From contig CALQSQ010000023.1 in the NCBI GenBank assembly GCA_943333275.1, positions 1 through 59,798 of the forward strand: a stretch of DNA of 59,798 bases, written 5' to 3'. The translations under genes were made by a program, and so were the position numbers. Each line of letters begins with the position of its first letter. Position 1 is the first letter of the stretch. Origin of the DNA: Akkermansia muciniphila (GTDB lineage: Bacteria; Verrucomicrobiota; Verrucomicrobiia; Verrucomicrobiales; V1-33). The notes below the pieces were generated by a model, which ran no database searches, was not told where the DNA came from, and saw only the letters and a program-made list of their open reading frames with translations. Positions 17,790 to 27,278 of the stretch are shown here, piece after piece.

Positions 17790-19247
17790 CTAAATCAGCG
17801 ATCCGGGGATGACCTGGGCGGCATCCGTGACGCCGGTGAGCCTCTCGTTGAGTCCGGCGTGGGGGAAGGTCAGGGTGCGGTTGTCGAGGCCCAGCGCGGC
17901 GAGGATCGTGGCGTGGAGATCTGCGAAAGTATGGGGCCGATCCAGCGCGAGCAGGCCGAGTTCGTCGGTGGAGCCGATGCGGCCCGGGCGCACGCCGCCG
18001 CCGGCCATCCAGAGGGTGAAGCCCGCCGAGTTGTGCTGGCGGCCGTGGTCGTTTTGCATCATGGGGGTGCGGCCGAACTCACTGCCCCAGACCACGAGCG
18101 TTTCATCCAGGAGGCCGTGCTGTTTCAGATCGGAAAGGAGGGCGGCGACGGGCTGGTCGCACTGGCGGGCGAGGCGCGTGTGGTTCTCCGGGAGGCCGGT
18201 GTGGGCATCCCAACCGTTGCTGTCAAACATGTTATAAATTTGCACGAACCGGACGCCCCTTTCCACGAGACGGCGCGCGAGCAGGCATTTGCGTCCAAAT
18301 TTCACCAAATTCTGATCCTGATGCCCCAGGCCATAAAGTTCCCGCACATGGGTGGGTTCCGATTCAAGATCGCCCACTTCGAATGCGGCCGTCTGCATGC
18401 GGTAGGCGAGTTCGTAGCTGGCGATACGGGCATCGAGTTCTGAAAATTCCGGACGGGCGGAGCGGTGCTTGAGGTTGAGCTTGTGAAGGAGGTCGAGGGA
18501 GGCGCGCTGGCCGCTGGCGAATTGCTGAGGGGGCAGGATATCCAGCACCGGAGGGCCCTGGGAGCGCAGGCGCGTGCCCTGAAAAGCGGCCGGGAGAAAG
18601 GCGTTGGTGTAGTTTCCCGCGCCTCCGTAGGGCCCGGCTTCGAAGAGCAGGACATAAGCTGGCAGATCCTGGTTGGCGCTGCCGAGACCATAGGTGATCC
18701 AGGAACCCAGGCTGGCCTTGCCGACGGTGGTGGCTCCGGTGTGCATCTGGTAGCTGGAGGGAGCATGGTTGTTGCTGTCCGCCTGCATGGAATGGATGAA
18801 ACACAGGTCATCCACCTGTCTGGCCAGATTGGGGAAAAGCTCGGAGGTCCACATGCCGCTCTGGCCATGCTGACTGAAACTGAAGGGGCTGGCCATCAGA
18901 TCCCGGCAGTCCACGAACACATTTTGGAAGCGCGTTTTTTCCACCGATTCACGAAACGAGGCCGGGACCGGCTGGCCATCGAGCTTTTGGAGCAGCGGTT
19001 TGTAGTCAAAGGTGTCCAGCGGGGAGGGACCGCCGACCATGTGCAGGAAGATCACGGATTTGGCCCGGGGCGCAAAGTTTGGCATCCGGGGCAATTCCGG
19101 CTGCGTCGGGTCAAATTTGATCACGCCCGGGCCCGCCTCGGCACGGGCGCGCTCCTGCCCGAGCAGTGAGCCCAGGGCAAGGTAACCCAAACCAGTGCTC
19201 AGCTGGGTGAAAAAGTGGCGTCGATTTCCTGGTGAAATGTGCAGCAT
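17790..19247 (-). CDS. DUF1501 (sulfatase-like) exported protein
   Basis: A 485-residue DUF1501 protein. The start at 19247 puts a twin-arginine-like signal at the N-terminus (NRRHFFTQLSTGLGYLALGS). Family landmarks include VIFLHMVGGPSPLDTFDYKP, LDETLVVWGSEFGRTPMMQ, GRQHNSAGFTLWMAGGGV and FADLHATILAALGLD. DUF1501 proteins have an alkaline-phosphatase/sulfatase-like fold and are almost always found next to DUF1549/DUF1553 genes, as here with the divergent gene at 19342. They are believed to act in the periplasm on polysaccharide-related substrates, but the reaction is not established. Confidence 0.88.
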   Translation of the reverse strand: MLHISPGNRRHFFTQLSTGLGYLALGSLLGQERARAEAGPGVIKFDPTQPELPRMPNFAPRAKSVIFLHMVGGPSPLDTFDYKPLLQKLDGQPVPASFRESVEKTRFQNVFVDCRDLMASPFSFSQHGQSGMWTSELFPNLARQVDDLCFIHSMQADSNNHAPSSYQMHTGATTVGKASLGSWITYGLGSANQDLPAYVLLFEAGPYGGAGNYTNAFLPAAFQGTRLRSQGPPVLDILPPQQFASGQRASLDLLHKLNLKHRSARPEFSELDARIASYELAYRMQTAAFEVGDLESEPTHVRELYGLGHQDQNLVKFGRKCLLARRLVERGVRFVQIYNMFDSNGWDAHTGLPENHTRLARQCDQPVAALLSDLKQHGLLDETLVVWGSEFGRTPMMQNDHGRQHNSAGFTLWMAGGGVRPGRIGSTDELGLLALDRPHTFADLHATILAALGLDNRTLTFPHAGLNERLTGVTDAAQVIPGSLI

Positions 19248-19341
19248 TCGTCGGGCTACATTCGCCTTGAACTCGGCCCGATGCAAACATATTGTCCCGC
19301 CCCGTGACGATGTAGTTTTTTTGTCGCTGATACAAAAAACG

Positions 19342-21951
19342 ATGCCCCCCAATCCCAATCGAATGATTCATTTCAGTCCATTGCGCCGACCCCGGCTGCT
19401 GGGTGGGATCGCGGCTGTCCTCGTGATCGGTGGTGGATGGTTTGGATACCGCAAATTTTCCCGCACCCAGGCAACCGACGTGCCCGCGGAGGAAAAGATT
19501 TTTATGACGCCGACCCGGGTCGTGGAATTGCTGCGAAGCCAGTGTGTGGAATGCCATAACAAGGAGCGTCCCGATGGCGGCCTGGCGCTGGATTCCCTGG
19601 AGGGCCTGCTGACTGGTGGCAAAAGCGGTCCCGCACTGGTGCCGGGGGATGAACCCAAGAGTCTGCTGCTGCATTTCAGCCATTCCGCCAAGGGAGTGAA
19701 ACTTCCCGGGAGCAGCAGGCTTTGGAAGCGTGCCCAGCCGATGCTGGAACGGTGGATTGAGGACGGTGCGGCCTGGCCGCAGGAGCGTCCCGTGGAGTTG
19801 CTGGGGGATGCCTGGTCGGATCCGCGCAATCCCATCCGCACCCATTTTAAAGGAGCGCGGCTGGACTTGTGGTCGATGAAACCCATCGCGCCCCCGCCGG
19901 TGCCTGAAAAATCCGGTGAACCATGGGGCCGCAATCCGATCGATGCCTTCGTCCTGGAAAACATGCAGTCCGGGCAGGCCCGGCCCGCGCCGGAGGCGGA
20001 TCGAAGGACGCTGGGGAGGCGGTTGTATTTCGACCTCACCGGACTTCCTCCCTCACCACAGGAAATGAAGGAATTCATGGAGGATGGATCGCCCGATGCC
20101 TATGAAAAGCTGGTGACGCGGCTGCTGGATTCCCCTGCCTACGGCGTGCGTTTCGGCCAGATGTGGCTGGATCTGGTGCGGTATAGCGACAGCAATGGTT
20201 TTGACTATGATGAATTCAGGCCGCAGGCGTGGCGTTACCGGGATTATGTGGTCCGCTCGCTGAATGCAGACAAACCTTATGATCAATTTGTGTTGGAGCA
20301 GCTCGCCGGGGATGAACTCGTCCCGGAGTATCCGGAAACCGCTGCGGATCAGGATCGCCTCACGGCCACGGGCTTCCTGAGGATCGGACCCTACGACAAC
20401 AGTGCTGTGAAATTTGGCGAGGAGGACCGGTGCCATGCGCAGGTGATGTCGGACATTGTCGAGACCACCAGTGCGGCCTTTCTTGGACTCAATTTCTCCT
20501 GCTGCCGCTGCCACGACCACAAGACGGATCCCCTGACCCAGCAGGATTACTACCGGTTGCGCGGGTGCTTCGAATCCATTGCGCCGAATGACCGCCTCCT
20601 GCTGGATTTGGCCCCGCAGCAGCGGACCATCGCCCGCGAGGTCGGGCAGATCGAAGCCCTCCAGGCGAAACTCGCTGAGATGAAGGTCCAACCCACCCAG
20701 AGGGCGATGGATCTCAAGATCAAAGTGCTGGGGCCGGATGATCAAAATTTTCTGACCGAATATTTCAAGGATCGCACCAACGTGAATTTAAAAGGACGGT
20801 ATAAGAACCTGAAACACCGGATTGACCCAACGGAGGCGGAGATCGTTGCCGCGCTCAGGGAGGAGGAAAAAGCCGCTTTTGACCACGTCACCGCGCAGAT
20901 CGAGGAACTGCGCAAAAAGCGCTCCCAGGCGCAGGCGGGATTTCTGGTCACGGAACACGCTACCTTCCCCATCCCCACCCGGTTGCTGCGGCAGGGCGAC
21001 TTTACGCAACCCAGGGAGGTGGTGCCTCCCGGGGTGCCGTCCATTTTCGATCCCAATCCCATCAATCCCGCCAAACCTGCGCGGCAACGCACCTCCGGAG
21101 TGCGTTCTGCCCTTGTAAAATGGCTCTTTGGCGAGAAAAATCCGCTGACCGCCCGGGTCATGGTCAACCGGCTCTGGCAGTTCCATTTCGGCACGGGATT
21201 GCAAGCCAGTGCCAGCGATTTCGGATTCGCGGGGACCAAGCCCACGCACCCCGGGTTGCTCGACTGGCTGGCGGCGGAATTTCGCCGCCAAGGCTGGTCG
21301 ATCAAGAAAATGCACCGGTTGATCGTGGAAAGCGCCACTTACCGGCAGGCCCTCGGGTCCGAAACCTCAGCCCAGCCTGAGGTGCTGGCTGGCCGGGTGC
21401 CGCAACGCTTGAGCGCGGAAGCCCTGCGCGATTCCATGCTCCACGTTTCCGGCATCCTCCTTCCCTGCGAAGGCGGCCCGCCCCGGTGGCCGAAACTGCC
21501 CACTGAAGTGCTCAATACCAATCCCGGCCTGCTGGTCGAGAACGACGAGAAAACCCGGGGATGGTATCCCTCTCCGCCTGAAACGCTCAACGTCCGCAGC
21601 ATTTATCTTGTTGCCAAACGCAGCCTGCGCCTGCCCATGCTGGAGACGTTCGATCAGCCAGAGAGCAACCAATCCTGTGCCCGCCGCATTGTTTCCACGG
21701 TGGCTCCGCAGGCGCTGGTGCTGCTCAACGACGACTTCACGGTGCAGGTCTCCCAGGCCTTTGCCGACCGCCTGACTCGCGAAGCGGCGGCCACGCAGGA
21801 ATCGCTCATCCGGAGGGCCTATGAACTGGCCCTGCAGCGCGAACCCGATGCGGAAGAGTTGGCCAGTTGCCAGGAGTTCATGGGGACGCACACACTACCG
21901 GAACTTTGCCGGACAATTCTGAATTTGAATGAGTTCAGCTACGTGGATTGA
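19342..21951 (+). CDS. Cytochrome-type DUF1549/DUF1553 exported protein
   Basis: An 869-residue protein of the PSCyt1-PSCyt2-PSD1 architecture. An N-terminal anchor (LLGGIAAVLVIGGGWFGY) is followed by a Planctomycete-type cytochrome domain with heme motif CVECH near residue 69. DUF1549 (PSCyt2) lies at about 190-400, including FDLTGLPPSPQEMKEF and a second CxxCH-like site in FSCCRCHDHKTDP. DUF1553 (PSD1) is C-terminal, with NPLTARVMVNRLWQFHFG. It pairs with the divergent DUF1501 gene 94 bp away. Redox or glycan-linked roles have been proposed for the family. The start at 19342 is the first ATG after the intergenic region; 19363 is possible. Confidence 0.88.
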   Translation: MPPNPNRMIHFSPLRRPRLLGGIAAVLVIGGGWFGYRKFSRTQATDVPAEEKIFMTPTRVVELLRSQCVECHNKERPDGGLALDSLEGLLTGGKSGPALVPGDEPKSLLLHFSHSAKGVKLPGSSRLWKRAQPMLERWIEDGAAWPQERPVELLGDAWSDPRNPIRTHFKGARLDLWSMKPIAPPPVPEKSGEPWGRNPIDAFVLENMQSGQARPAPEADRRTLGRRLYFDLTGLPPSPQEMKEFMEDGSPDAYEKLVTRLLDSPAYGVRFGQMWLDLVRYSDSNGFDYDEFRPQAWRYRDYVVRSLNADKPYDQFVLEQLAGDELVPEYPETAADQDRLTATGFLRIGPYDNSAVKFGEEDRCHAQVMSDIVETTSAAFLGLNFSCCRCHDHKTDPLTQQDYYRLRGCFESIAPNDRLLLDLAPQQRTIAREVGQIEALQAKLAEMKVQPTQRAMDLKIKVLGPDDQNFLTEYFKDRTNVNLKGRYKNLKHRIDPTEAEIVAALREEEKAAFDHVTAQIEELRKKRSQAQAGFLVTEHATFPIPTRLLRQGDFTQPREVVPPGVPSIFDPNPINPAKPARQRTSGVRSALVKWLFGEKNPLTARVMVNRLWQFHFGTGLQASASDFGFAGTKPTHPGLLDWLAAEFRRQGWSIKKMHRLIVESATYRQALGSETSAQPEVLAGRVPQRLSAEALRDSMLHVSGILLPCEGGPPRWPKLPTEVLNTNPGLLVENDEKTRGWYPSPPETLNVRSIYLVAKRSLRLPMLETFDQPESNQSCARRIVSTVAPQALVLLNDDFTVQVSQAFADRLTREAAATQESLIRRAYELALQREPDAEELASCQEFMGTHTLPELCRTILNLNEFSYVD

Positions 21952-21972
21952 CGTCTGGGGGAAGTGCGTCGT

Positions 21973-22431
21973 ATGTCGCCCGCCATGACATTTCCTGATT
22001 CGCCCATTTTCCTGCCCGACGAAGCCGCCACAGTGGCGTGCGGCGGGCGTTTGGCGCAGGAATTGCGAAATGGCGATGTGCTGGCGTTGACCGGTGGCCT
22101 GGGCGCGGGCAAGACGCATCTGACAAAAGGCATCGTGCATGGGCTCGGATGCCATGCTGATGTCAGCAGCCCGACGTTTTCCCTGGTGCACGAATATCAG
22201 GGTGGCACGCTGAGCGTGTATCATTTCGATTGGTATCGGCTGGAGGGCGAGGAGGAATTGCCGGGAATTGGCTGGCAGGATTATTTGGATGCCGACGGCG
22301 TCTGTATTGTGGAATGGGCGGACCGGTTTCCGGCGGCACTGCCAAGGGGCACGCATTGGATGGCTCTGGAAACGTTGCCTGAAGGTGGGCGCAGCCTGAG
22401 AATGATCCCGGCACCGGAGGGAGCCTTATGA
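21973..22431 (+). CDS. tsaE: TsaE, tRNA t6A synthesis ATPase
   Basis: A 152-residue P-loop ATPase needed with TsaB/TsaC/TsaD for threonylcarbamoyl-adenosine (t6A37) on ANN-decoding tRNAs. Walker A is GGLGAGKTHLTKG; other family marks are SPTFSLVHEY and the HFDWYRL segment. The start at 21973 is chosen because GGGGGAAG sits about 8 nt upstream; ATG 21985 is also possible. The stop overlaps the tsaB start (ATGA), so the two are co-translated. Cytoplasmic. Confidence 0.9.
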   Translation: MSPAMTFPDSPIFLPDEAATVACGGRLAQELRNGDVLALTGGLGAGKTHLTKGIVHGLGCHADVSSPTFSLVHEYQGGTLSVYHFDWYRLEGEEELPGIGWQDYLDADGVCIVEWADRFPAALPRGTHWMALETLPEGGRSLRMIPAPEGAL

Positions 22432-23051
22432 ATTGCGTGCTGGCCATCGAGACCTCCACGGCGCAGGGGAGCATCGCGCTGCAACGGGGCGGGGAGGTGC
22501 TTTTCACCGCGTCGTTTCTCTCGGCGCGGACGCACAATTCGGTGATCTTTGGGCCGCTGGAGGAGGCGTTGAAACTGGCCGGGGGATTGGATTGTATTGT
22601 CGTGGGAACCGGGCCGGGTAGTTACACGGGAGTGCGCGTGGGGCTGGCCGTGGCCATGGGGGTGGGGATGTCACGCCAGGTTCCGGTGATTGGCTGGACG
22701 TCGTTTGCCGCGTTGCCTTCGGCCCCGGTGCGTTATGCCGTGGTGGGGGATGCGCGCCGGGAGCAATGGCATTTTACGGAAATGGCCGATGGTGAAATGC
22801 TGGCCGCACCGGTCGTTGGCGATCGGGCCACCATCGCGCTGCTCTGCGCGCGGAATTCCCTGCCGCTTTATACGCTGGATGCGCGCAGTCCGGATTTCTG
22901 CGAGGCCGTGAAGGTGATTCCCGAGGCCCGGGCGCTGGCAGCGCTGGCGCAGGGGCTCACGCCTGGGGACGTGGCGGCGCGCGCGCAGGTCTGTGCGGAA
23001 CCCATTTATTTGAGCGCGCCGTTCATCACCGCGCCGCGTCCCAAGGCCTGA
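22428..23051 (+). CDS. tsaB: TsaB, tRNA t6A synthesis scaffold
   Basis: A 207-residue ASKHA-fold protein, an inactive paralogue of TsaD that forms the TsaBDE complex for t6A37 synthesis. N-terminal LAIETSTAQGSIAL and the central VVGTGPGSYTGVRVGLA are diagnostic. It overlaps tsaE by 4 bp, as in many bacteria. The C-terminus (ARAQVCAEPIYL) is as expected for the family. Confidence 0.9.
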   Translation: MNCVLAIETSTAQGSIALQRGGEVLFTASFLSARTHNSVIFGPLEEALKLAGGLDCIVVGTGPGSYTGVRVGLAVAMGVGMSRQVPVIGWTSFAALPSAPVRYAVVGDARREQWHFTEMADGEMLAAPVVGDRATIALLCARNSLPLYTLDARSPDFCEAVKVIPEARALAALAQGLTPGDVAARAQVCAEPIYLSAPFITAPRPKA

Positions 23052-23103
23052 TTCCGTCATCGCGGACTTGCCAGGGTTGCGGCACTTGGACAGGCTGGCC
23101 GCC

Positions 23104-24465
23104 ATGAATTTTCGCACCCTCTGCCTGCCGCTTCTGTTTACCAGCTGTCTTGTTTTCAATAGTCACGGAGGAAACTGGCCGAATTGGCGGGGGCCCAACT
23201 TCAATGGCACCGGCGCCGAGGATGAAAAAGACCTGCCGGTCAAATTTTCTCCCACCGAAGGCGTGGCCTGGACCGCGGATCTTCCGGGACCCGCCGCCTC
23301 CACTCCCGTGGTCTGGGGCGATTCCGTTTTCGTAACCGCCGCCGTGGAATCCGAGAAGAAACTCTACGCCTTCTGCCTGGATGGCAAAACCGGGACGGTC
23401 CGCTGGAAACATGCCGTGGGCGAAGGCTTCCGCCTCGATGACAAGAGCAACCTGGCCAGCCCCTCGCCGGTGACGGATGGTGAACGGGTGATCTTTTTCT
23501 TCGCCACCGGGGACCTCGTGGCCTTTGATTTCAGCGGCAAGGAAATCTGGAAAACCAATGTGCAGAAGGACCACGGGCGTTTCGCCATCCAGTGGACGTA
23601 TGCCAGCAGTCTGATGCTCGCGGACCAACGCCTCTATGTTCAGGTCCTGCAGCGCAACGAATCCTTTGAGTTCGCCGGGGTGCAAAAGGGCGAGAAGGAC
23701 AATCCCAACGACAGCTACATCCTGGCCCTCGATCCCAAGACCGGCAAACAGATCTGGAAAATCATCCGTCCCAGCGATGCCGTGGCCGAGTCACGCGAGG
23801 CCTTTACCACGCCCATCCCCTTCACCCACCAGGGACGGGCGGAGTTGCTCATCACCGGGGGCGATGCCATCACCGGCCATGATCCCGCCACCGGGGCCGA
23901 ACTCTGGCGCTGGAGCACCTGGAATCCCCAGAAAATCGGCCACTGGCGCCTGGTCACCAGCCCCGTCGGCGGCGACGGCATCGTCCTGGCCTGCGCCCCC
24001 AAGCGCGAGCCGATCTACGCCTTCAAGGCGGGAGGCAAGGGTGTGCTTGGCGAATCGGACATCGTCTGGATCACGAATGATGACGAGCGCAAGGAAGTGA
24101 GTTCGGACGTCTGCACGCCAGCCTTCTACAAGGGCCGGTTCTTCATTGTCAACGGCGACCGCCAGAGCATCGCCTGCGTGGAACCCACCACTGGCAAGGT
24201 GCTCTGGGACCAGCGGATTGAACCCCCGGACGTCCGCCTCCAGAAGATCGAAAGCTCCCCAACGGTGGCCGATGGCAAATTGTATGTCATGGACCATCGA
24301 GGCACCGTCATCGTCGTCGCCGCCGCCGATACATTTGAGCTGCTGGGCATCAATCAAATGGGCAGCGACCAGGAGCAGGAAATCCGCAGCACCATCGCCC
24401 TCGCCAACGGCCACCTGCTGATCCGCAGCAATGGGAAGTTGTATTGCGTGGGGAAGAAATTCTGA
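23104..24465 (+). CDS. Secreted PQQ-like beta-propeller protein
   Basis: A 453-residue exported protein: signal peptide FRTLCLPLLFTSCLVFN, then repeating blades of the PQQ/BamB type (for example KLYAFCLDGKTGTVRWKH, YILALDPKTGKQIWK, IACVEPTTGKVLWDQ). It starts with the NWPNWRGPNFNGTG motif common in Verrucomicrobia and Planctomycetes propellers. Role unknown; probably binding or scaffolding in the periplasm. The start at 23104 places the signal peptide at the N-terminus. The 3' 590 bases plus 55 bases of flank are duplicated at 25491-26136. Confidence 0.85.
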   Translation: MNFRTLCLPLLFTSCLVFNSHGGNWPNWRGPNFNGTGAEDEKDLPVKFSPTEGVAWTADLPGPAASTPVVWGDSVFVTAAVESEKKLYAFCLDGKTGTVRWKHAVGEGFRLDDKSNLASPSPVTDGERVIFFFATGDLVAFDFSGKEIWKTNVQKDHGRFAIQWTYASSLMLADQRLYVQVLQRNESFEFAGVQKGEKDNPNDSYILALDPKTGKQIWKIIRPSDAVAESREAFTTPIPFTHQGRAELLITGGDAITGHDPATGAELWRWSTWNPQKIGHWRLVTSPVGGDGIVLACAPKREPIYAFKAGGKGVLGESDIVWITNDDERKEVSSDVCTPAFYKGRFFIVNGDRQSIACVEPTTGKVLWDQRIEPPDVRLQKIESSPTVADGKLYVMDHRGTVIVVAAADTFELLGINQMGSDQEQEIRSTIALANGHLLIRSNGKLYCVGKKF

Positions 24466-24520
24466 CTGGCGGGCGGTGGCCGGAGGGTGGAGACCCCTAA
24501 AGGGACGGGGAACTTACTCC
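23875..24520 (+). repeat. Direct repeat A, copy 1 (intact propeller gene end)
   Basis: 646 bp covering the last third of the propeller gene and 55 bp beyond its stop. It is repeated at 25491-26136 at a constant offset of 1616 bp with scattered substitutions. The alignment starts abruptly at GGCCATGATCCCGCC and ends after AACTTACTCC in both copies. Confidence 0.93.
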
Positions 24521-24617
24521 ATGAAAAAGCAAATTCCTATCAAACAGAAACGCGCCTAGGGGGGACCAGAGTTGTTGGCTGAGACAGTTCCCTCTGCTCT
24601 GGTGATCTAACCGGCGC

Positions 24618-25307
24618 TCATCGCTCCGCCACCTCCTTTGCCTGCATCCGGGCTGATGCCCGGCGCCCCGATGGGTGCTTCCCTTTTGCGGCAGCGATAT
24701 TGCCTGCCTTGTGGGTGGTTGCGATCATGCGTTCCGATTTCCCGGGCGATGGCATTTCGAAAAGGGCTTTCAGATCCTCCCGGGATTGGATCGGGCAGTC
24801 CCTGTCCTCGTGGAAACAAACATAGGAGCCCACAGGTTTGCCGACGGGAGCCAGGGATCGGTTGGAAAAGAAGGAAAGGGCCCGTTCCCGGTAGGCGCGG
24901 CCCCCGGGTTTGAGGGTGACGGGGTCGGTTTTTTTCAGAGCCTCCACACAGGCCTCATCGGCCCAGCAGAGGGTGCGGTAGCATCTGGCCTCGGTGTAGG
25001 CAATGTCGTGGCGGCGGAAAATTTCATCCATGGCATCCACAGGCCTGCCACCGCGACAGCCGAAGCCCCCCCAGTTGCCGTAGAAGGCATTGCGTCTGGT
25101 GTAGGGAATTAATTTTAGAACCGCCCGGTAAACGATTCCCGTGGCTGTATCGGGAACGGATGCATAGTTGTCATAGGCGTATTTTCCCATTTTCCGGTGG
25201 CTCACATCCCCAGGCTTGATGCGGAAGGGGACGTTGCGGGTTGCGTTGCAGGCTGGCAGGCTGGAAAGGCAGACGGCGCAGGTAAAAAGTATGTGTAGTG
25301 ATTTCAT
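24618..25307 (-). CDS. Phospholipase A2-like lipoprotein
   Basis: A 229-residue protein from ATG 25307, preceded by a good ribosome binding site (GGAGG, 6 nt upstream). The signal peptide ends in a lipobox LPAC (residues ~16-19), so it is a predicted lipoprotein. The central region YGNWGGFGCRGGRPVDAMDE then RRHDIAYTEARCYR matches the PLA2 pattern: a Gly-rich calcium loop followed by the catalytic HD pair. Two more Cys follow (LCWADEACVEAL). The usual Cys before HDxCY is not conserved, so activity is uncertain. It would hydrolyse phospholipids at the cell surface or outside. It sits alone between the two copies of direct repeat A, on the opposite strand. Confidence 0.7.
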   Translation of the reverse strand: MKSLHILFTCAVCLSSLPACNATRNVPFRIKPGDVSHRKMGKYAYDNYASVPDTATGIVYRAVLKLIPYTRRNAFYGNWGGFGCRGGRPVDAMDEIFRRHDIAYTEARCYRTLCWADEACVEALKKTDPVTLKPGGRAYRERALSFFSNRSLAPVGKPVGSYVCFHEDRDCPIQSREDLKALFEMPSPGKSERMIATTHKAGNIAAAKGKHPSGRRASARMQAKEVAER

Positions 25308-25490
25308 TTTATCCTCCACCCTTGAAATCAGGAATTCAGATAAAATGGTTACACACGGATGATGATTTTTGAAATTTTCCGCCGGAAGCCTGAGGCAACG
25401 CCGGGAAGATTCACGCCTGTTCCAAAACATGCGGCTGGTGGCACAGCCTGCCCGGCCAAAGTCCGTCGCGAAGCAAGCCAGGCATTCATG

Positions 25491-26081
25491 GGCCATGATC
25501 CCGCCACCGGGGCCGAACTCTGGCGCTGGAGCACCTGGAATCCCCAGAAAATCGGCCACTGGCGGCTCGTCACCAGCCCCGTCGGCGGCGACGGCATCGT
25601 CCTGGCCTGCGCCCCCAAGCGCGAGCCGATCTATGCCTTCAAGGCCAGCGGCAAGGGCGTGCTTGGCGAATCGGACATCGCCTGGATTACAAACGACGAC
25701 GCGCGCAAGGAGGTGAGTTCGGACGTCTGCACCCCGGCTTTTTACAAAGGCCGGTTCTTCATCGTCAACGGCTACCGCCAGAGCATCGCCTGCGTGGAAC
25801 CCGCCACCGGCAAAGTGCTCTGGGACCAGCGGATTGAACCCCCGGACGTCCGCCTCCAGAAAATCGAAAGCTCACCCACCGTGGCCGATGGCAAACTGTA
25901 TGTCATGGACCACCGCGGCACCGTCATCGTCGTGGCCGCTGCTGATAAATTTGAGCTGCTGGGGATCAATCAAATGGGCAGCGATCAGGAGCAGGAAGTC
26001 CGCAGCACCATCGCCCTGGCCAATGGCCACCTGCTGATCCGCAGCAATGGGAAATTGTACTGCGTGGGGAAGAAATTCTGA
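25491..26081 (+). pseudogene. Truncated copy of the PQQ-like propeller gene
   Basis: Encodes the last ~196 residues of the propeller protein at 23104-24465 with few changes, for example GDRQS to GYRQS. The signal peptide and first blades are absent. The open frame can be extended upstream to 25359 with unrelated residues (MMIFEIFRRKPEATPG), making a chimera with no signal peptide. Most likely a non-functional duplicate. Confidence 0.8.
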
Positions 26082-26136
26082 CCGGCGGGCGGTGGCCGGA
26101 AGATGGAGACTCCTAAAGGGACGGGCAACTTACTCC
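25491..26136 (+). repeat. Direct repeat A, copy 2
   Basis: Second copy of the 646-bp segment 23875-24520. Together the copies enclose 970 bp that carry the phospholipase A2-like lipoprotein gene. Confidence 0.92.
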
Positions 26137-26139
26137 TAT

Positions 26140-26391
26140 TTGTCAGGATTCTTTTCGCGACCCCTTTTCCGCGGACGTGGTGCGGCATGAGCTGCGGGTG
26201 GTGCCGGGAACGGAATATGAACCTGATCTGGAAACGGTGGATGCAATGCTGGCGGTGGGCCAGCCGCCAGTGTTCCATTCGAGCAGTCTGCTAGGGAACC
26301 GGGGGATGTGGTGAGCTACCGGGTGTATGCGATCAATGCGGATGACCAGGAGGCGGACTCGGGGACGGCGATGGTGCAGCGGCCGGTGTGA
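26140..26391 (+). pseudogene. Frameshifted 3' fragment of a fibronectin-III-like protein gene
   Basis: Two frames in succession give protein-like text. The first is DPFSADVVRHELRVVPGTEY...AMLAVGQPPVFHSSSL, ending at a stop near 26313. The second reads EPGDVVSYRVYAINADDQEA then DSGTAMVQRPV to TGA 26389-26391. The second resembles the closing strands of a fibronectin type III domain. No intact start exists, so this is a gene remnant. It fills most of the 306-bp stretch between repeat A and the next gene. Confidence 0.45.
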
Positions 26392-26442
26392 GGGAGAAAC
26401 TGCCTGTCCTTTTGAATTGGAGATCGATAAACTGGGGTTTGC

Positions 26443-27132
26443 CTATTCTTGTCTGGCGGCCCGATGCCACTCGATCTGCAAATGGGTTTCCGGCTTGGGT
26501 TCGAATACTTTCAGGTAATTGAGTTCGAAACTATTTCCATCTGCCTGCCACTTCCATGAGTTCCGGGATCTATCCTCGGATTGTTGCTTTGGAGCCTTTA
26601 TTTTCACCTCCTTGGGCACCCACTTTCTCAGTGCGGCGATGATGTCCTTCTCTGCGGCTGTGGTCCAAAACGACACGCTTTCCCCGCTCAATGCTTCACG
26701 ACTAAACCAGCGCAAGTAAACGATTCGCTCTGATGCATCAGCGCCCGCGATTGGAAATCCTTGGAGCAGCGGAGATCGCATCAAACGCAACTCATCTTCT
26801 GAACACCAACGTTCATCCCGCCAGGAATCGAACGTGTCGTCAAAACGCAGGCCACACGTCCGGCACATCACCCAATGTTCCCTCGAATCGGGAATGCAGC
26901 CACCGAGAATGGCGTCGCCACGCTCAAGCTTTTTTGCCACCTCCGGATCGTTGCCTGCGCCACGGCCATAGGCAATTTCGACGTCCTTAAGAGTTTTGTG
27001 CCCATTAACACATTTCTCCAAGTCGACCGCCCGCTTTAGCTTATTTGGCGGAGACCCAAAGGGATCTGCCAGTTGGTCTTGTGCCATAAGCACGGCTGCA
27101 CACAGGCAGAGGATTGGAACGATGGTTTTCAT
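26443..27132 (-). CDS. Secreted hypothetical protein with Cys/His clusters
   Basis: 229 residues with a signal peptide (MKTIVPILCLCAAVLMA). Notable features are CVNGHKTLKDVEIAYGRG at residue ~41 and GGCIPDSREHWVMCRTCGLR at ~77, a possible metal-binding pair of clusters (C..GH and CRxCG). The C-terminal half is mixed and charged. I know of no function. It lies in the accessory stretch between the two direct duplications. Confidence 0.65.
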   Translation of the reverse strand: MKTIVPILCLCAAVLMAQDQLADPFGSPPNKLKRAVDLEKCVNGHKTLKDVEIAYGRGAGNDPEVAKKLERGDAILGGCIPDSREHWVMCRTCGLRFDDTFDSWRDERWCSEDELRLMRSPLLQGFPIAGADASERIVYLRWFSREALSGESVSFWTTAAEKDIIAALRKWVPKEVKIKAPKQQSEDRSRNSWKWQADGNSFELNYLKVFEPKPETHLQIEWHRAARQE

Positions 27133-27278
27133 GATCCTTGTCGATCTATTTGTTTGGCGACAGCGGTGCCGATTGCTGACTTTGCCATGGTCGGCAGGTT
27201 TGGCAAGGCGCGCGTCTGCAATACGGAGGTTTCAAGTCCAGTAGCTCGCTGCAAATTTTCCGAGATCGGAGGCAGTGC

